Positions 12,638 to 23,276 of a DNA stretch of 64,000 bases are shown piece by piece; position 1 is the first letter of the stretch; every line of letters begins with the position of its first letter. The stretch comes from Fistularia commersonii (lineage: Eukaryota; Chordata; Actinopteri; Syngnathiformes; Fistulariidae): the NCBI GenBank assembly GCA_037954325.1, contig JBBMNZ010000017.1, positions 14,647,501 to 14,711,500 on the forward strand, in the 5' to 3' direction. A program made the translations under genes and the position numbers. Below the pieces are notes generated by a model. That model made no database searches, was not told where the DNA came from, and worked only from the letters and a program-made list of their open reading frames with translations.

Positions 12638-13387
12638 ATCTTCTGAAAAATAAACATGATACATGAAAAAGCACACAAAAAGAGGAATCCCAACGTAGAC
12701 CCTTTTTTTGGGTTTAAAAGATAAAAAAAGAAAAAAAAAAATAGATCTTCCGACTGCACAAAAAATGGATTCGCAGGCAAAAAAGTTCACAAATTGTGCT
12801 GAAAATGCTGTTTTTTTTTTTTTCGACATCATACATCCACGTGAAACACAAAATTATGACTTGAATCATGCTAATATGCAAATATCAAATTTAGTCTTTT
12901 CCATTCCATTCCCCAGTTTCCAGATGTCTTGCAAAATTAGTTTAGATTTGAAAGCATGATTTTTTTTGGTCCATCTTAGGCTCTCATGTCTCTTTCAGGA
13001 AAGATTAAAACCCTGGTTATGAGTATCTTCTGAAAAATAAACATGATATATGAAAAAGAGAGGTTTCCCAACATAGACCCTTTTTTTGGGTTTAAAAGAT
13101 AAAAAAATTATAAAAAAGTAGGTCTTCCGAACGCACAAAAAATTGATTCGGGGGCAAAAAAATTCACAAATCGTGCTGAAAATGTCTTTTTTTTGGACAT
13201 CATACATCCAAGTAAAAACCCAAATTATGACTTGAATCATGCAAATATCAAATTTAGTCATTTCCATTCCATTCCACAGTTTCCAGATGTCTTGCAAAAT
13301 TAGTTTAGATTTGAAAGCATGATTTTTTTGGTCCATCTTAGGCTCTCATGTCTCTTTCAGGAAAGATTAAAATCCTGGTTATGAGTA
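12638..13387. repeat. Tandem duplication, two copies of a 387-bp unit
   Basis: Copy 1 begins ATCTTCTGAAAAATAAACAT at 12638 and copy 2 begins with the same 20 bases at 13025. Both run through GACCCTTTTTTTGGGTTTAAA, CATACATCCA, TCATTTCCATTCCATTCC-like and GTCCATCTTAGGCTCTCATG segments. Copy 1 ends GGTTATGAGTA, running straight into copy 2, and copy 2 ends with the same string. Copy 2 is slightly shorter because of small deletions in homopolymers. There is no third copy and no inverted ends. Open frames across it on either strand are artefacts. Its origin is unknown. Confidence 0.9.
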
Positions 13388-15699
13388 TGAAGCCTGAATC
13401 AAAAATGTGTCAGATTTTGTTTAATGGTAGCATTAAACTACTACAGGGGGTCTGAGGGCCTTTGGGAATGAGCAGCAGGCCCGATTCTCTCCATATTGTT
13501 CCTCTGGGTTTGAGCAGATACGTTCACAAAGATTCTCCGCTGAAAGTAATTCACACAAAACAAACATTTCATTTTAAAACCAATCAGTAAAATGAGTGTA
13601 ACTGACTCATAATAAACCATATTCCATCAGTAATCCACTGCAGGTATTTTGCATTGACCTCTAAAGGCAAACACGTTGATGGATTCATTTACGGGTATTT
13701 TAATCCCAGTCAAAACAGCATTTTGGTGATAGAGTGCAACTTGGTGAAGGTGAAGCAATTTTTCAGACGGGCATTTGAAATCTGGTCATTTCTGTGCATA
13801 TTATGCATACATTGTGACTCAATTTCTCCCTGTGTCCAATCATATAATATGACAGCATTATTAATTCTTCTCCTTCTGCCAGCCATCTGAAATCAACAGG
13901 AGCCGACTGGCAGAGGAGGAAACACAGCAAGTGTCCTGCATGGGCAACATGATTTTATTCAAATCACTAAACTCAGGCTGGCAAAAAAAAAAAAAAAACA
14001 AACAAAAAAGAAAAACATGTGGTACTATAAACAGAATTTGAGTTTGTTGTTCGAATATGACGATTGCACCAAATTTGATTTGTTGGTTTGAAATTCATTT
14101 TGATTCACTTAAAATGGACTCAAATGTCAATGAAAGTACATTTGTTTCGTACAAAAGTTCAGCTTTCACCCTTTTTACGTTTCCATGACTGGAACAAGGT
14201 TCCCCATCATTGAAATGTTTGGATTTTTACAAAAATAGAGCATAAGATGAGTATCACACAACTCCTTGAAAGCCTTGTATTCCGGCTAAGTTTGTAACCC
14301 CACTCATGCATGATGGGAGGTATGTGGAACATCATTTTGTGCTTTTTTTTTCCCCCTTACTGTTTGTGTACATGTGCATATTGATTGAGAAAAGAAATAG
14401 TTGTGTAATTGGAAACGACATCTATCAAGCTTGTCATTGAGAGAAAGGGAAAGGGGAGGAGAAATGATGTTGCCTTGTCAGGAAAAATGTGTTTTTCAGT
14501 AACAATGGCATTCTTGGTGTACAATCTATCTCACTAGGCATTATGGGGGATGTGTTTGTCTCTTCCTCCAACTGGCAGGGGACAAAATCAATCATGACTT
14601 ATTGTTGGACTTGCCTTCACAGCATCTCTCATCCATGTCCTCGGTCCAACTCAGACATCAGAAAGGACAAACACAAAGTAACATTGTACTGAAAAAGAGC
14701 AGTCATTGATGTTTGGCAGACCATCAATCAGGCTATTGTTTGCCTCATAAATTCACAATGTATTAAGAAGACATGTTTTTCAAGATCGCATAGGAGTTTG
14801 ACAAGAAGGTATGAAGTAAGTCACTCTTTGTGAGAGTACTTAATTTAAACAAAGTGCCGCATTTCTCCAAATACCTTTCTCTCAAACACTTCTCAGTCTT
14901 TTGTCCTGATGAAGGCGGCAAAATGTGCTTAAAGTTTATCTTTTTCATTTCTATAACATCAGATCAGATGCACGGGAGAAAAATTTCCCCGTGTTTTTTG
15001 GTCATTGTTCTCATAACATCCAAAATGACCAATTATCAATATATAATGTAATTGTAGTTCTATAAGTTAGAATATTATTATATCAGTAGAGTGCTTTTAT
15101 CTTGGATATAATTTAATCAATTGACAAAGCAAAAGTATCGCTGATTCTTGTTCTGAAACAAGTTGATAGGAAAAAAAAAAAAAAAGAAAAAAATTGTGTT
15201 CTTTATTCCACTCTATCAGCAGCTTTTCTTACATTTCATTTCTTGAAGAGTGGTTTTCAAGCTGCCGAGTGTGTAAATTTGAATATCTTTGAGAGTGGAC
15301 CCGCTGATAAATGAAATTGCACAGGATTGAAATAAAATGTAAGCGTCAGGTATTCAGTTCTTATACTGTTATTAACATAAGACCATGGAAATGTATTATG
15401 GGAAGACGATGATGACCAAAGTTCATCTCAACCAAAGTGTTTTACATTCGGGATGCCCAAGTTGTTTTTTCCAATATTCAATCCGGTCCGTCTCATCTAA
15501 TTGGACAGCTGGATGAAAAGTAATAACGGCGGATGCAGTGAGTTGGTCAATGCTGAACATTTTCGATATGTGCTCAGAGAAAAATGGTAGTCAAAGTGCA
15601 AATTATTCAGTGAGTTACACTGATCTCCTGGGAGAAAAAAAACCCAAACCATTGACAATCGAATCTGATCATATGAAATTAGATACTCACCAACTCAAG
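13388..15699. other. No gene recognised
   Basis: Contains poly-A runs at 13984-13999 and 15172-15184 and otherwise unassigned sequence. None of the short frames resembles a known protein. Confidence 0.4.
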
Positions 15700-16328
15700 T
15701 TCTTCTTCTTTTCCTTTTGGCTTTTCCCTTCAGGGTTTGCCACAGCGAATCAACCTCCACTCTCACACCAGCTACCTTCATATCCTCTCTCACTACGTCC
15801 ATAAATCTTCTCTTTGGTCTTCCTGTAAACCTCCTGCCTGGCAGCTCCGATTCCAGCATCCGTCCACCAATATAGTCACTATCCCTCCTCTGCACATGAT
15901 CCAACCATCTCAGTCTGGCTTCTCTGACCTTCTCTCTAAAACATCTAATGTGCTGTCACTCTGACGGACTCATTCCTGATCCTATCCATCCTCGTCACTC
16001 CCAAAGAGAGCCTCAACATCTTCATCTCTGCCACCTTCATCTCTGCCGCTTATCTTTTCATCAATGCCACTGTGTCTTGACCGAACAGCATCGCTTGTCT
16101 CAAAACTGTCTTGTACACCTTTCCTTTCATTCTGGCCGATAGTCTTCTGTTGCGTAGTACCCCCGACATTTTTCTCCACCCATTCCAACCTGCTTGAACC
16201 ATTTACGTCTTTTCCAAACTCTGTTGCTCTGGACTGTTGACCCGAAGTACTTGTAATCCTCCAACTTCTTGATTTCCACTCCCTGTAGTTTTGCTGTTCC
16301 ACCCTGGTTTCTCTCATTCACACATATT
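15700..16328 (-). mobile_element. LINE copy A, 3' part (reverse-transcriptase C-terminus)
   Basis: The minus strand carries the C-terminal third of a fish LINE family that recurs at 17.5, 24.4, 53 and 59-61.7 kb. Readable pieces in different frames include KLEDYKYFGSTVQSNRVWKR, then SGIDEKISGRDEGG-like remnants, and near the 3' end DYIGGRMLESELPGRR followed by RPKRRFMDVVREDMKVAGV. The element ends in a purine AAAAGAAGAAG tail on its own strand. Frames are broken repeatedly. The clade is not certain; an RTE-like LINE is suspected. The 5' side abuts the Tc1 remnant at 16329. Confidence 0.85.
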
Positions 16329-17062
16329 CACTATATGGCCAAAGTACTGGCTCACCTGCCTTGACTTGCATGAACTTAAGCGACATCCCATTCCTAATCC
16401 ACGGGGTTCACTATGACGTCGGTTCACTAGTTGCAGCTATAACAGCTTCAGCTCTTCTGGGAAGGCTGTCCACACGGTTCAGGAGTGTGTTCATGGGAAT
16501 TTTTGACCATTCTTCCAGAAGCACATTTGTGAGGTCACACACTGATGTTGGAAGAGAAGGCCTGGCTCTCAGTCCCGGCTCTAATTCACCCCAAAGGTGT
16601 TCCATCGGGTTGAGGTCAAGACTCTTTGCTGGCTAGTCAAGTTCATCCACACCAGACTCTGTCATCCATGTCTTTATGGGGCTTGTTTTGTGCACTGGTG
16701 CACAGTCATGTTGGAAAAGGAAGGGGCAAGCTCCAAACTGTACCCTCAAAGTTGGGAGCATGGAATTGTCCAAAATGTCTTGGTAAGCTAAAGATTTAAA
16801 AGTTCCTTTCATTGGAACTAAGGGCCCAAGCCCAGCTCCTGAAAAACAGCCCCACACCATAATCCCCCCTCCACCAAACGTCAAACTTGGCACAATGTAG
16901 TCAGACATGTACGGTTCTCCTGGCAACCGCCAAACCCAGACTCTTCCAACAGATCGCCAGATGGAGAAGCGCGATTTTTCACTCCAGAGAATGTGTCTCC
17001 GCTGCTCTTGAGTCCTGTGGTGATGTGCTTTACACCACTGCATCTGACGCTTTAAGCTGTTA
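16329..17062 (-). mobile_element. Tc1/mariner element, 5'-truncated
   Basis: The 3' end of the element is at 16329, starting CACTATATGGCCAAAGTAC, which fits the terminal repeat of a widespread fish Tc1 family. Homology continues through the transposase coding region to about 17062 and then stops. The N-terminal DNA-binding part and the other terminal repeat are therefore missing. The element sits between two pieces of LINE copy A, so it either inserted there and was later truncated or was joined by a rearrangement. Confidence 0.85.
16411..17062 (-). pseudogene. Tc1 transposase, catalytic half, inactivated
   Basis: This encodes the catalytic domain of a Tc1-family DDE transposase, the enzyme that cuts and pastes the element at TA sites. 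Readable motifs in order are HILWSEKSRFSIW (normally WSDESRF), then RVWVWRLPGE, GGGGIMVWGCFSGAGLGPLV, then LFQHDCAPVH, KTWMTESGVDELD, and after an in-frame stop MEHLWGELE. The first catalytic Asp of the SDES motif reads Glu, the second Asp (QHD) is present, and the DELDW tryptophan codon is TAG. The N-terminal helix-turn-helix domains are absent. It is dead. Confidence 0.85.
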
Positions 17063-17065
17063 CTT

Positions 17066-17523
17066 ACCACTCTTACATACCACCACCTGTGTGTTCCTAC
17101 CTCCACTCTCGCAAGATACCCTATGTTCCTGTCTCGTCTGGAAAAAGGTGTTCACTACAGCCATTTTCATCCCTTTTGCAAAGTCTACCACCATCCATCT
17201 CTTTGTGTTCCTATCCTGGGTACCAAATCACTTCTCCATCCCCTCTATTGCCTGCACCAACATGTCCATTGAAATCTGCACAAATTACCACTCTCTCATC
17301 TCAGGGGATATTCTGCATCACTTAATTTGGTCATTCCAGAACTTCTCCTTCTCCTCTAACTCACGTCCCACATAGCCACTAACAGCACTGAGCATCACAC
17401 CTTCAATTTCCAGTTTCAGACTTACAAGTCTATCTGACATTCTTTTCACCTCCAGAATATTCCTAACAGAGTCCTCCTTCAAGAATACTCCTACTCCATG
17501 TCTCTTCCTGTCGGTACCATGAG
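17066..17523 (-). mobile_element. LINE copy A, endonuclease part
   Basis: The minus strand shows a fragment of an apurinic-type endonuclease domain from the same LINE family. At 17507-17320 the pieces are DRKRHGVGVFLKEDSVRNIL, then EVKRMSDRLVSLKLEIEGVM, then LSAVSGYVGRELEEKEKFWN. Further on, FAKGMKMAVVNT-like codons run to about 17090. Between this part and the 3' part at 15700-16328 the family's linker and reverse-transcriptase palm are missing, replaced by the Tc1 remnant. Confidence 0.8.
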
Positions 17524-17526
17524 TAC

Positions 17527-18660
17527 AAGTTCTTCGCCTTCTTCTTCTTTCAGCTTTTCCCTTCAGGGGTCGCCACAGTGAATCAACTTTCTCCATCTAA
17601 CCCTATTCTCTGTATCCTCCTCTCTCACACCAACTACCTTCATATCCTCTCTCACTACCTCCATATATCTTCTCTTAGGTCTTCCTCGAGACCTCTTGCC
17701 TGGCAGCTCCAATTCCAGCATTCGTCTACCAATATATTCTCTCTACCTCCTTTGTCCATGACCGAACCATCTCAGTCTGGCTTCTCTGACCTTCTCTCCA
17801 AAACATCTACCATGTGCTGTTCCTCTGATGGACTCATTCTTGATCCTATCCATTCTGATCACTCCCAAAGAGAACCTCAACATCTTCTGGTACCCCTGAC
17901 ACTTTTCTCCACCCATTCCAACCTGCTTGGATCCGTCTCTTCACCTCTTTACCACACTCCCCGTTGCTCCTGACTGTTGACCCCAAGTACCTGAAATCCT
18001 CCAGCTTCTTGATCTCCACTCCCTGTTGTCTCGCCGTTCCACCCGAGTTCCTCTCATTCACACATGTATACTCTGTCTTGCTGTGACTAACCTTCATTCC
18101 TCTCCTTTCCAGAGCATACCTCCACCTCTCTATAATTTCCTCCACCTGTTCCCTGCTCTCACGACAGACCACAATGTCATCTGCAAACATTATGGTCCAT
18201 GGAGAAAGTACAACTAATACAACTTAAAATTTGCTCCTAAGGTTCTAGCTTTACTACCTTTCCACCTGCTCTCCTGAACACACAGTATATTCACTTTCTT
18301 TCTAAGCATCATGTCAGCCAACTCTCCACCTTTTCCTGTCATTGTTACAATGTTCAAAGTCTGTACACTCAGTCCCAGACTCTTACTTTTCCTCTATTGT
18401 CTCTGGTTACGAACCCACAGTAGCCCAATTTCCACTGGTACCCTGTAGCTTACCGGCACCAGTGGTGGTTGTTGTTAAGTCGGGCCTCGACTGATCCCGT
18501 ATGATATTGGTATGTTTGGCTCGGATATTTGGTTTAGGCACAAGTTTTGCCGAATGCCTTACTGACGCAACCCGCTGGAGTTATCCGGTCTTGTGACTGG
18601 CTCAGGGAGACACTGGTGAGTGCCGCCCTGAGGCCGCATTATTCACCAACTCAAGTCGAT
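17527..18660 (-). mobile_element. LINE copy B, internally deleted
   Basis: This is a second copy of the same LINE family, in the same orientation and directly upstream of copy A. Reading 5' to 3' on the minus strand: the 5' UTR (about 18655-18405, with GGCCCGACTTAACAACAACC); the start of the endonuclease (18400-18236, MTGKGGELADMMLRKK, then ILCVQESRWKGSKA); a deletion; the RT C-motif FADDIV at about 18188; the connecting region; and the 3' terminus at 17527 with a GAAGAAG tail. Having a 5' UTR and a 3' end but no middle indicates post-insertion deletion rather than simple 5' truncation. Confidence 0.8.
17846..18190 (-). pseudogene. LINE reverse-transcriptase fragment with FADD box
   Basis: This 114-residue fragment within LINE copy B starts MFADDIVVCRESREQVEEII, which includes the catalytic Asp pair (FADD) of the RT palm. 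It continues with ALERRGMKVSHSKTEY, then CVNERNSGGTARQQGVEIKK, LEDFRYLGSTVRSNGECGKE and GWNGWRKVSG. After SGVP the frame changes to DVEVLFGSD, which is the reading-frame shadow of MLRLSLGV in the intact protein. A deletion of the arginine-rich middle therefore inactivates it. Confidence 0.8.
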
Positions 18661-19458
18661 GTGTGTTTTTCTGAGCTGGCACAGAAGTGCGCAATGGCAA
18701 GATCAGTGTTACACAAAAGGAAAAGAAACTGAAAAAAAGCACTTAGTGAGGTGGGGAAATGAGAGTGAGAGAGGGAGAGTGTGACATGATCCTGCACTCT
18801 GAAAATAACGAGATGTGACAAAGTGAATTATATTGCCAATTAATCCATGCTTGGCTACATTTAGTAGAGGGAATATAAATATACATTCTCGACCACACTT
18901 TTTAGGTAAGAATTCAATCACATTGGGATTGGTCCATTGTTCTGTGTCAACAGGATTGTGTCATGAGGGCATTCTGAACAGTTTTTTTACTGGAGAATAG
19001 TTTATCTATTTCTCACATTTTATTTTTGCTGAGCTGTTTATTCTGACTCTGATTCCAATGCTTGTTTTTTTCTTTATGATCTGTCCATTTCCTTTTTATT
19101 CCAGAGCTTTCCCTTGTGTTCACCTGTGACTCGTCAACTAATCTGTCCTCGTCATCCCAGCGCCACTCCTCCTGTCTTTTCTAATCAGCTTCTTGTCCTG
19201 CCCTCTTGTTCCCCTGTCTCTAATTGGTCGTGTCCTCCTTTTAGTTCAGTTTCTGTCAGCTCCTCAGTGAAGTACTGTATGCTCTGCCGTATTCCCATGT
19301 GTTTTTAGTCTTACTGTTATATTCCTGAGCTTAATATGTGTACTCTGAGTGGTTCAGTCAGATTGACTTTTTGTACCCACTTCCTTAAAGTGCTACATTT
19401 TTCTATTATGTTCATAGCTCATTTCCACATTTCCATCCTGCTGTTCATTGCTTTTCAG
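18661..19458. other. No gene recognised
   Basis: No gene is recognised. The pyrimidine-rich part at about 19084-19330 resembles the body of a fish LTR in composition, but no TG...CA ends or duplication were found, so it is left unassigned. Confidence 0.35.
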
Positions 19459-19726
19459 TCCATCTTCCTACATAAACAAGGCAGAGTACACCTTGGACTG
19501 GTCGCCCGTCACAAATACAGACAGACAATTCACACTCTCATTCGCACATCTGGCCAATTTTCCCAAATAACCTGTTGCATGTTTTTGGACAGTAGGAGGA
19601 AACCCATGCAGACACGGGGATAATATGCAAACTCCAAACAGAAAGGTCCCCTGCGGAGTCCAACCAAGGTCCTTCATGCTCTGAGGCAAAATCGCTAACT
19701 ACTGTGCCACCGTGCCAGCCAAAGGA
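19459..19726 (-). repeat. SINE-like teleost repeat, copy 2
   Basis: In reverse orientation, the tRNA-like head lies at the right end (GGCTGGCACGGTGGCACAG on the minus strand). It is followed by GGAGTTTGCATATTATCCCC, TTTCCTCCTACTGTCC and ATTGTCTGTCTGTATTTGTG. The 3' tail near 19460 has lost the GATG run. Confidence 0.8.
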
Positions 19727-21426
19727 TGGAATCATTTGGTGTAAATGCCCTTTTTTACAATTAAATATCAGATTTTGTCTAAACTATTGAAAATAGCTGC
19801 ACGGGAAGAAAAGTTAAGGGTCTATCACATTTTTGAGAAATGTTGGACAATCACTATCGACCAGAACCAACCTTGGCATACATTCTTTAAGAATATTGAA
19901 TTATGGAAACGGAATCATTCAAGAGACATTGTTGATTCTCTATCTTAAGGGTTCACTTGGGTCGCCAATTTCTACAAATGTTACCTCTTTAAAATCTGTA
20001 CCATGTCGATTCTAGGACGCTCATAAAAGTATGAACTTTTTTGATACATCTTGGGCTATTTACATACCCAGTCAACTTGATGTAAAAGTAATTTCTGGTG
20101 CAGTGTCACAAACCAATATTTACATTGTCCACCAATGGAACCTATTTCCTTTGCAGTCTCTTAGGTTGTAAATGCCACAGTTTCCATGAAAGTGGCTACG
20201 GATTCAGAGGAGGCTAAAATTGTGGATTAACATTAATAGGGGTTCCAAATCAATATTTGAGAAAGGGAATGCAATCATATCGGACCCTTCTCCAAGCAGA
20301 GATGCCTTTTTATGATAACTGATAATTGAAGGGCCATGTGTAAATCATGTTGCATCTCTACCATATGCTTGTTTCCACAGTTTCTTCCCAAATAAATGTA
20401 CTTTTTCTAAAACTAAACAAAACCAAACCAAAAAAAACAGTGAATCTACTTTTTTAGTTTGCACTCCTGTTGAGAGGTGTATGCCAGCCGATAAACAGGG
20501 GAATGCTCACCAATGCACTTATTTTTAAGACACCACAAAATATTTCTAAAAAGAATTTTAATGCCATCATTTATACTGATTAGTGATCAGTAAGTCAGCA
20601 GCTAATATTAGAGTGATGTACAAATTTACAATTGATGTAACCAATACTACTACCAATAATAATGATAAGTATAATAATAATTTTTAGTAAAGTCATGGGT
20701 CATGGAAAAATACAACAGTAATGGAGGAAAAAATACAAAACTGTAAAATATGGCAGGGCAGATATTACTTACTGAGCTGCAGTCAGTTGACAGCAAAATC
20801 ATTATTAGGCAAAAACCATGCCTCTGCCATGCTGTCTGGTTTTGACTCTGAGTGACTACAACCTTGTTGGACTGCTGTGTCTTTTAGTTTGCTGTCCACA
20901 CCACCACTGTTTCTGCTGATATTCTGCTAGTGAAAGGGATTTTTATACAGAGTATATGGAGTATAACTGTGAATGATTTACTGAAGTTAAGTTAGAACCA
21001 GGCCTTATTGTGACCTGCTTGAAGAGACCAAGAAATCCATTATAAATTCACTGGTCTATTTAACGGACATTGGAAGAGAAGTACACCAATTCAATATATA
21101 ACTAAATATTTGACTGGCTGGCAAGCTCAAGAAATTTTAAACACCAAACCTGTGATTTAGGTCTGCCATGATACGGCAAATAAAAATACCATATGAATCT
21201 ACCTCCTCCCAAACTCTATGTTTAAGTAATTAGCTGCATTACATCAAACTCATTCAAACTCAACTGTGGACTCATTCCTCAGTTCCTTTTTATAAACCCC
21301 TTGGTGGTATAATATCTTTTTCAGTTATTTAAACTCTGGGGAGCTATTTTTGTCACAGCTGGGATGCAAGCAACAGGACCATCAAGATAGAGATCCCCAA
21401 ATCATGAATAAGCTTCCTTTTTGGGT
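19727..21426. other. No gene recognised
   Basis: AT-rich and unassigned. An ATA/ATG-rich simple stretch lies at about 20640-20690. Confidence 0.4.
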
Positions 21427-21453
21427 ATTCATTCATTCATTCATTCATTCATT
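21427..21453. repeat. (ATTC)n microsatellite
   Basis: Seven ATTC units. It could be the tail of a lost minus-strand SINE or LINE, since ATGA runs end the SINE-like repeats here, but no body is recognisable beside it. Confidence 0.9.
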
Positions 21454-22099
21454 ATTATAGACATGGCATTAGTACAGCTTAATTTCTGCCCTTAACAGTC
21501 TTCAAAATAATCCTGACCTTAGCTGATACTTTATTTGGTACCACCTTGAGCTCTCAGGTGTTCTTGCATGGCCCCGATCAAAGCAATGATGATGGCCATC
21601 TTTCTCACATCCACTTTGGTATTCCTGGAGACTTTTTTTGTATCTGTATCAATTTCTTTTTTATATATTAAAACAAAACCAAAATATATTGGATGTGCAT
21701 GCTAACATTTTATCTGCAATCATTTGAGAGAGCTTTTTCGTGATCTAGGACTGATGGATGTTGTGTAATTCAAAGCCCCATCTGATTCAGTCCTGGGTAA
21801 TCAGTTCACTGCAGAAAAATCTACTTTTACCAACTGAAACAGAGGACACTAAAAGTGCCCTGTTCTTATCAACAAGATTTGATAAATGTCTTGTTGAGTG
21901 CTAGTAGGCTTCTCAGAGCAATTGCCAATATTGTATAATATACATTTACAGACTTCATAAGGTGAAGTAAACATCAGAGATGCTTTGCTACAAGTTGAGA
22001 CTGCAGGAACGACTAGGGGTGTGGCAGTTGAAGATAAAGAATACCTGGAATTGTGCATATCCACAAAATAGGCGGGAATCGGGCTGAGCAGAGCTGTGA
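21454..22099. other. No gene recognised
   Basis: Unassigned sequence. Short frames on the minus strand at 21849-22184 show no known domain, although their N-terminal part reads into the palindromic repeat that follows. Confidence 0.35.
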
Positions 22100-22345
22100 A
22101 CCACTTTTGCATCCTTAGAAGATGTCTGTGGAGGTTCTCAGTCATCCAGGTCATGGTGAATGCCTGTCGACATCTTCTTGTCATGGTAACTGGACTTGAA
22201 TTTCTTCACTTGAAGACATTTCACCCCTCATCCTTCACTGAAGACGCCTCTCAGATAAGAGGTGAAACGTCTACTAGTGAAGAAATTCAAGTCCAGTTAC
22301 CACGACACAAAGATTTCAACAAGCATCCTCAGAAGGTATGTCGGG
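22100..22345 (-). repeat. Palindromic fish repeat (Penelope-like tail suspected)
   Basis: Two 46-base arms, 22180-22225 and 22261-22306, are inverted copies with four mismatches around a 35-base loop. Each arm contains GTAACTGGACTTGAATTTC and a GGTGAAAYGTCT-type core. Outside the arms the minus strand continues CATGACCTGGATGACTGAG, which with GGTGAAACGTC makes up a repeat I know from many fish genomes and associate, without proof, with Penelope-like element termini. No reverse transcriptase or GIY-YIG frame is seen nearby. Confidence 0.6.
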
Positions 22346-22992
22346 GTCACAGCTGTTTCGCCCCTTAATCTGTACACATCTCCTGAGTGGGTTAGCAAAG
22401 GCTGAGTTAGACTTCACCTGCCAAAGGGTTCCAGCTGTGGCTTCTCGACAACCACCGCCACGTTAAGCTCATCTTGACTGGTGTGACTATCTCTACAATA
22501 GCCTTCCATAATTGTTTACATCTGCTGACAGTTCTTCTCGATCTTCTAAGAAGGGGAGCTGAACGTGCACGGGGCCATCTCATCGCCAAGCTCACTTCCT
22601 CAGACGCGAAGTCTGACATGTTAAAAAGGACGCTCAGATTGCACACAGGGAGCAGAAAGGATATTTACCTAATGGATGGTCTCTGTTGGAATCTCCTTGA
22701 GCTTCCTCTATGCTGTTCTCCATCTCTTCCCTGGAGCATGTCAGACTTCCACTCTTTGGCTGTTGAAAACAAATATTTTAGCAACTGACACTATGCAACA
22801 TGTCATGTCATTCAAACTGAATTGTATTGCTTTGAAGTGAATTGAATTAACTTTTGGTTTTACTCGGTTGAAGCTCCGATGGTGCCTGTTTCTATGGGTA
22901 TCTTCCACACATCCATCCAGTCCAGAATTCAATACAAGGAACCAAAGGCTATGGCTGTTTCTCAGAAACAGACAAAGAAACGAAATAGGTAC
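22346..22992. other. No gene recognised
   Basis: Moderately GC-richer than its surroundings. Frames of about 80-104 codons on both strands are unrecognised. It could be the body of an old element belonging to the palindrome to its left, but nothing aligns from memory. Confidence 0.35.
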
Positions 22993-22996
22993 TTAA

Positions 22997-23228
22997 CCCT
23001 TTACATTGTGTTTACTCCCCTTGTCCTACAGGTCAAAAATGACCCATAAGACAATCTTTGTACTCTAGTGGTGTACAGCCCACATGGAGACATAAACAAA
23101 AAAGAAATATCACTTTTTCTAATTACTGGGTCATAAAATTTCAAGTTGGAAAAAAATAGGTTGAGGCATTTTTTTCCACAGCTAAACATGGTAGTGGGTC
23201 ACTTTGGACCCGCAAGACAACACAAGGG
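22997..23228. mobile_element. TTAA-flanked MITE, piggyBac-like
   Basis: The 232-bp element is flanked by TTAA at 22993-22996 and 23229-23232. Its left end is CCCTTTACATTGTGTT and its right end read inward is CCCTTGTGTTGTCTTGC. Both ends then run into a GGTC(A/C)AAAxTGACCC motif, so the terminal repeats extend imperfectly for about 50 bases. TTAA duplication plus CCCTT ends fits piggyBac-type MITEs, though Kolobok also uses TTAA. No coding capacity. Confidence 0.8.
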
Positions 23229-23276
23229 TTAAAAAAAGAAATTGCTTTCCTAGAGCACCAAATCAGTCAATCCAGT

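Noticed and set aside
12578..13336. Several 80-113-codon frames within the tandem duplication
   Set aside because: They are shifted relative to each other in the two copies, are rich in Phe and Lys from homopolymers, and have no conserved domain.
16887..17375. 162-codon plus-strand frame
   Set aside because: It is antisense to the Tc1 transposase and then to the LINE endonuclease, joined across the element boundary.
19084..19330. Pyrimidine-rich block resembling a fish LTR body
   Set aside because: No TG...CA ends, no target duplication, and composition alone is not enough.
22238..22271. Hammerhead-ribozyme-like signature CTGAAGA...GAAAC-GTC with a CCTCT/AGAGG hairpin between
   Set aside because: The motif order fits, but helix III has no loop between GAAAC and GTC, the base of helix II does not pair, and helix I is interrupted. 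A covariance search for hammerheads would settle it.
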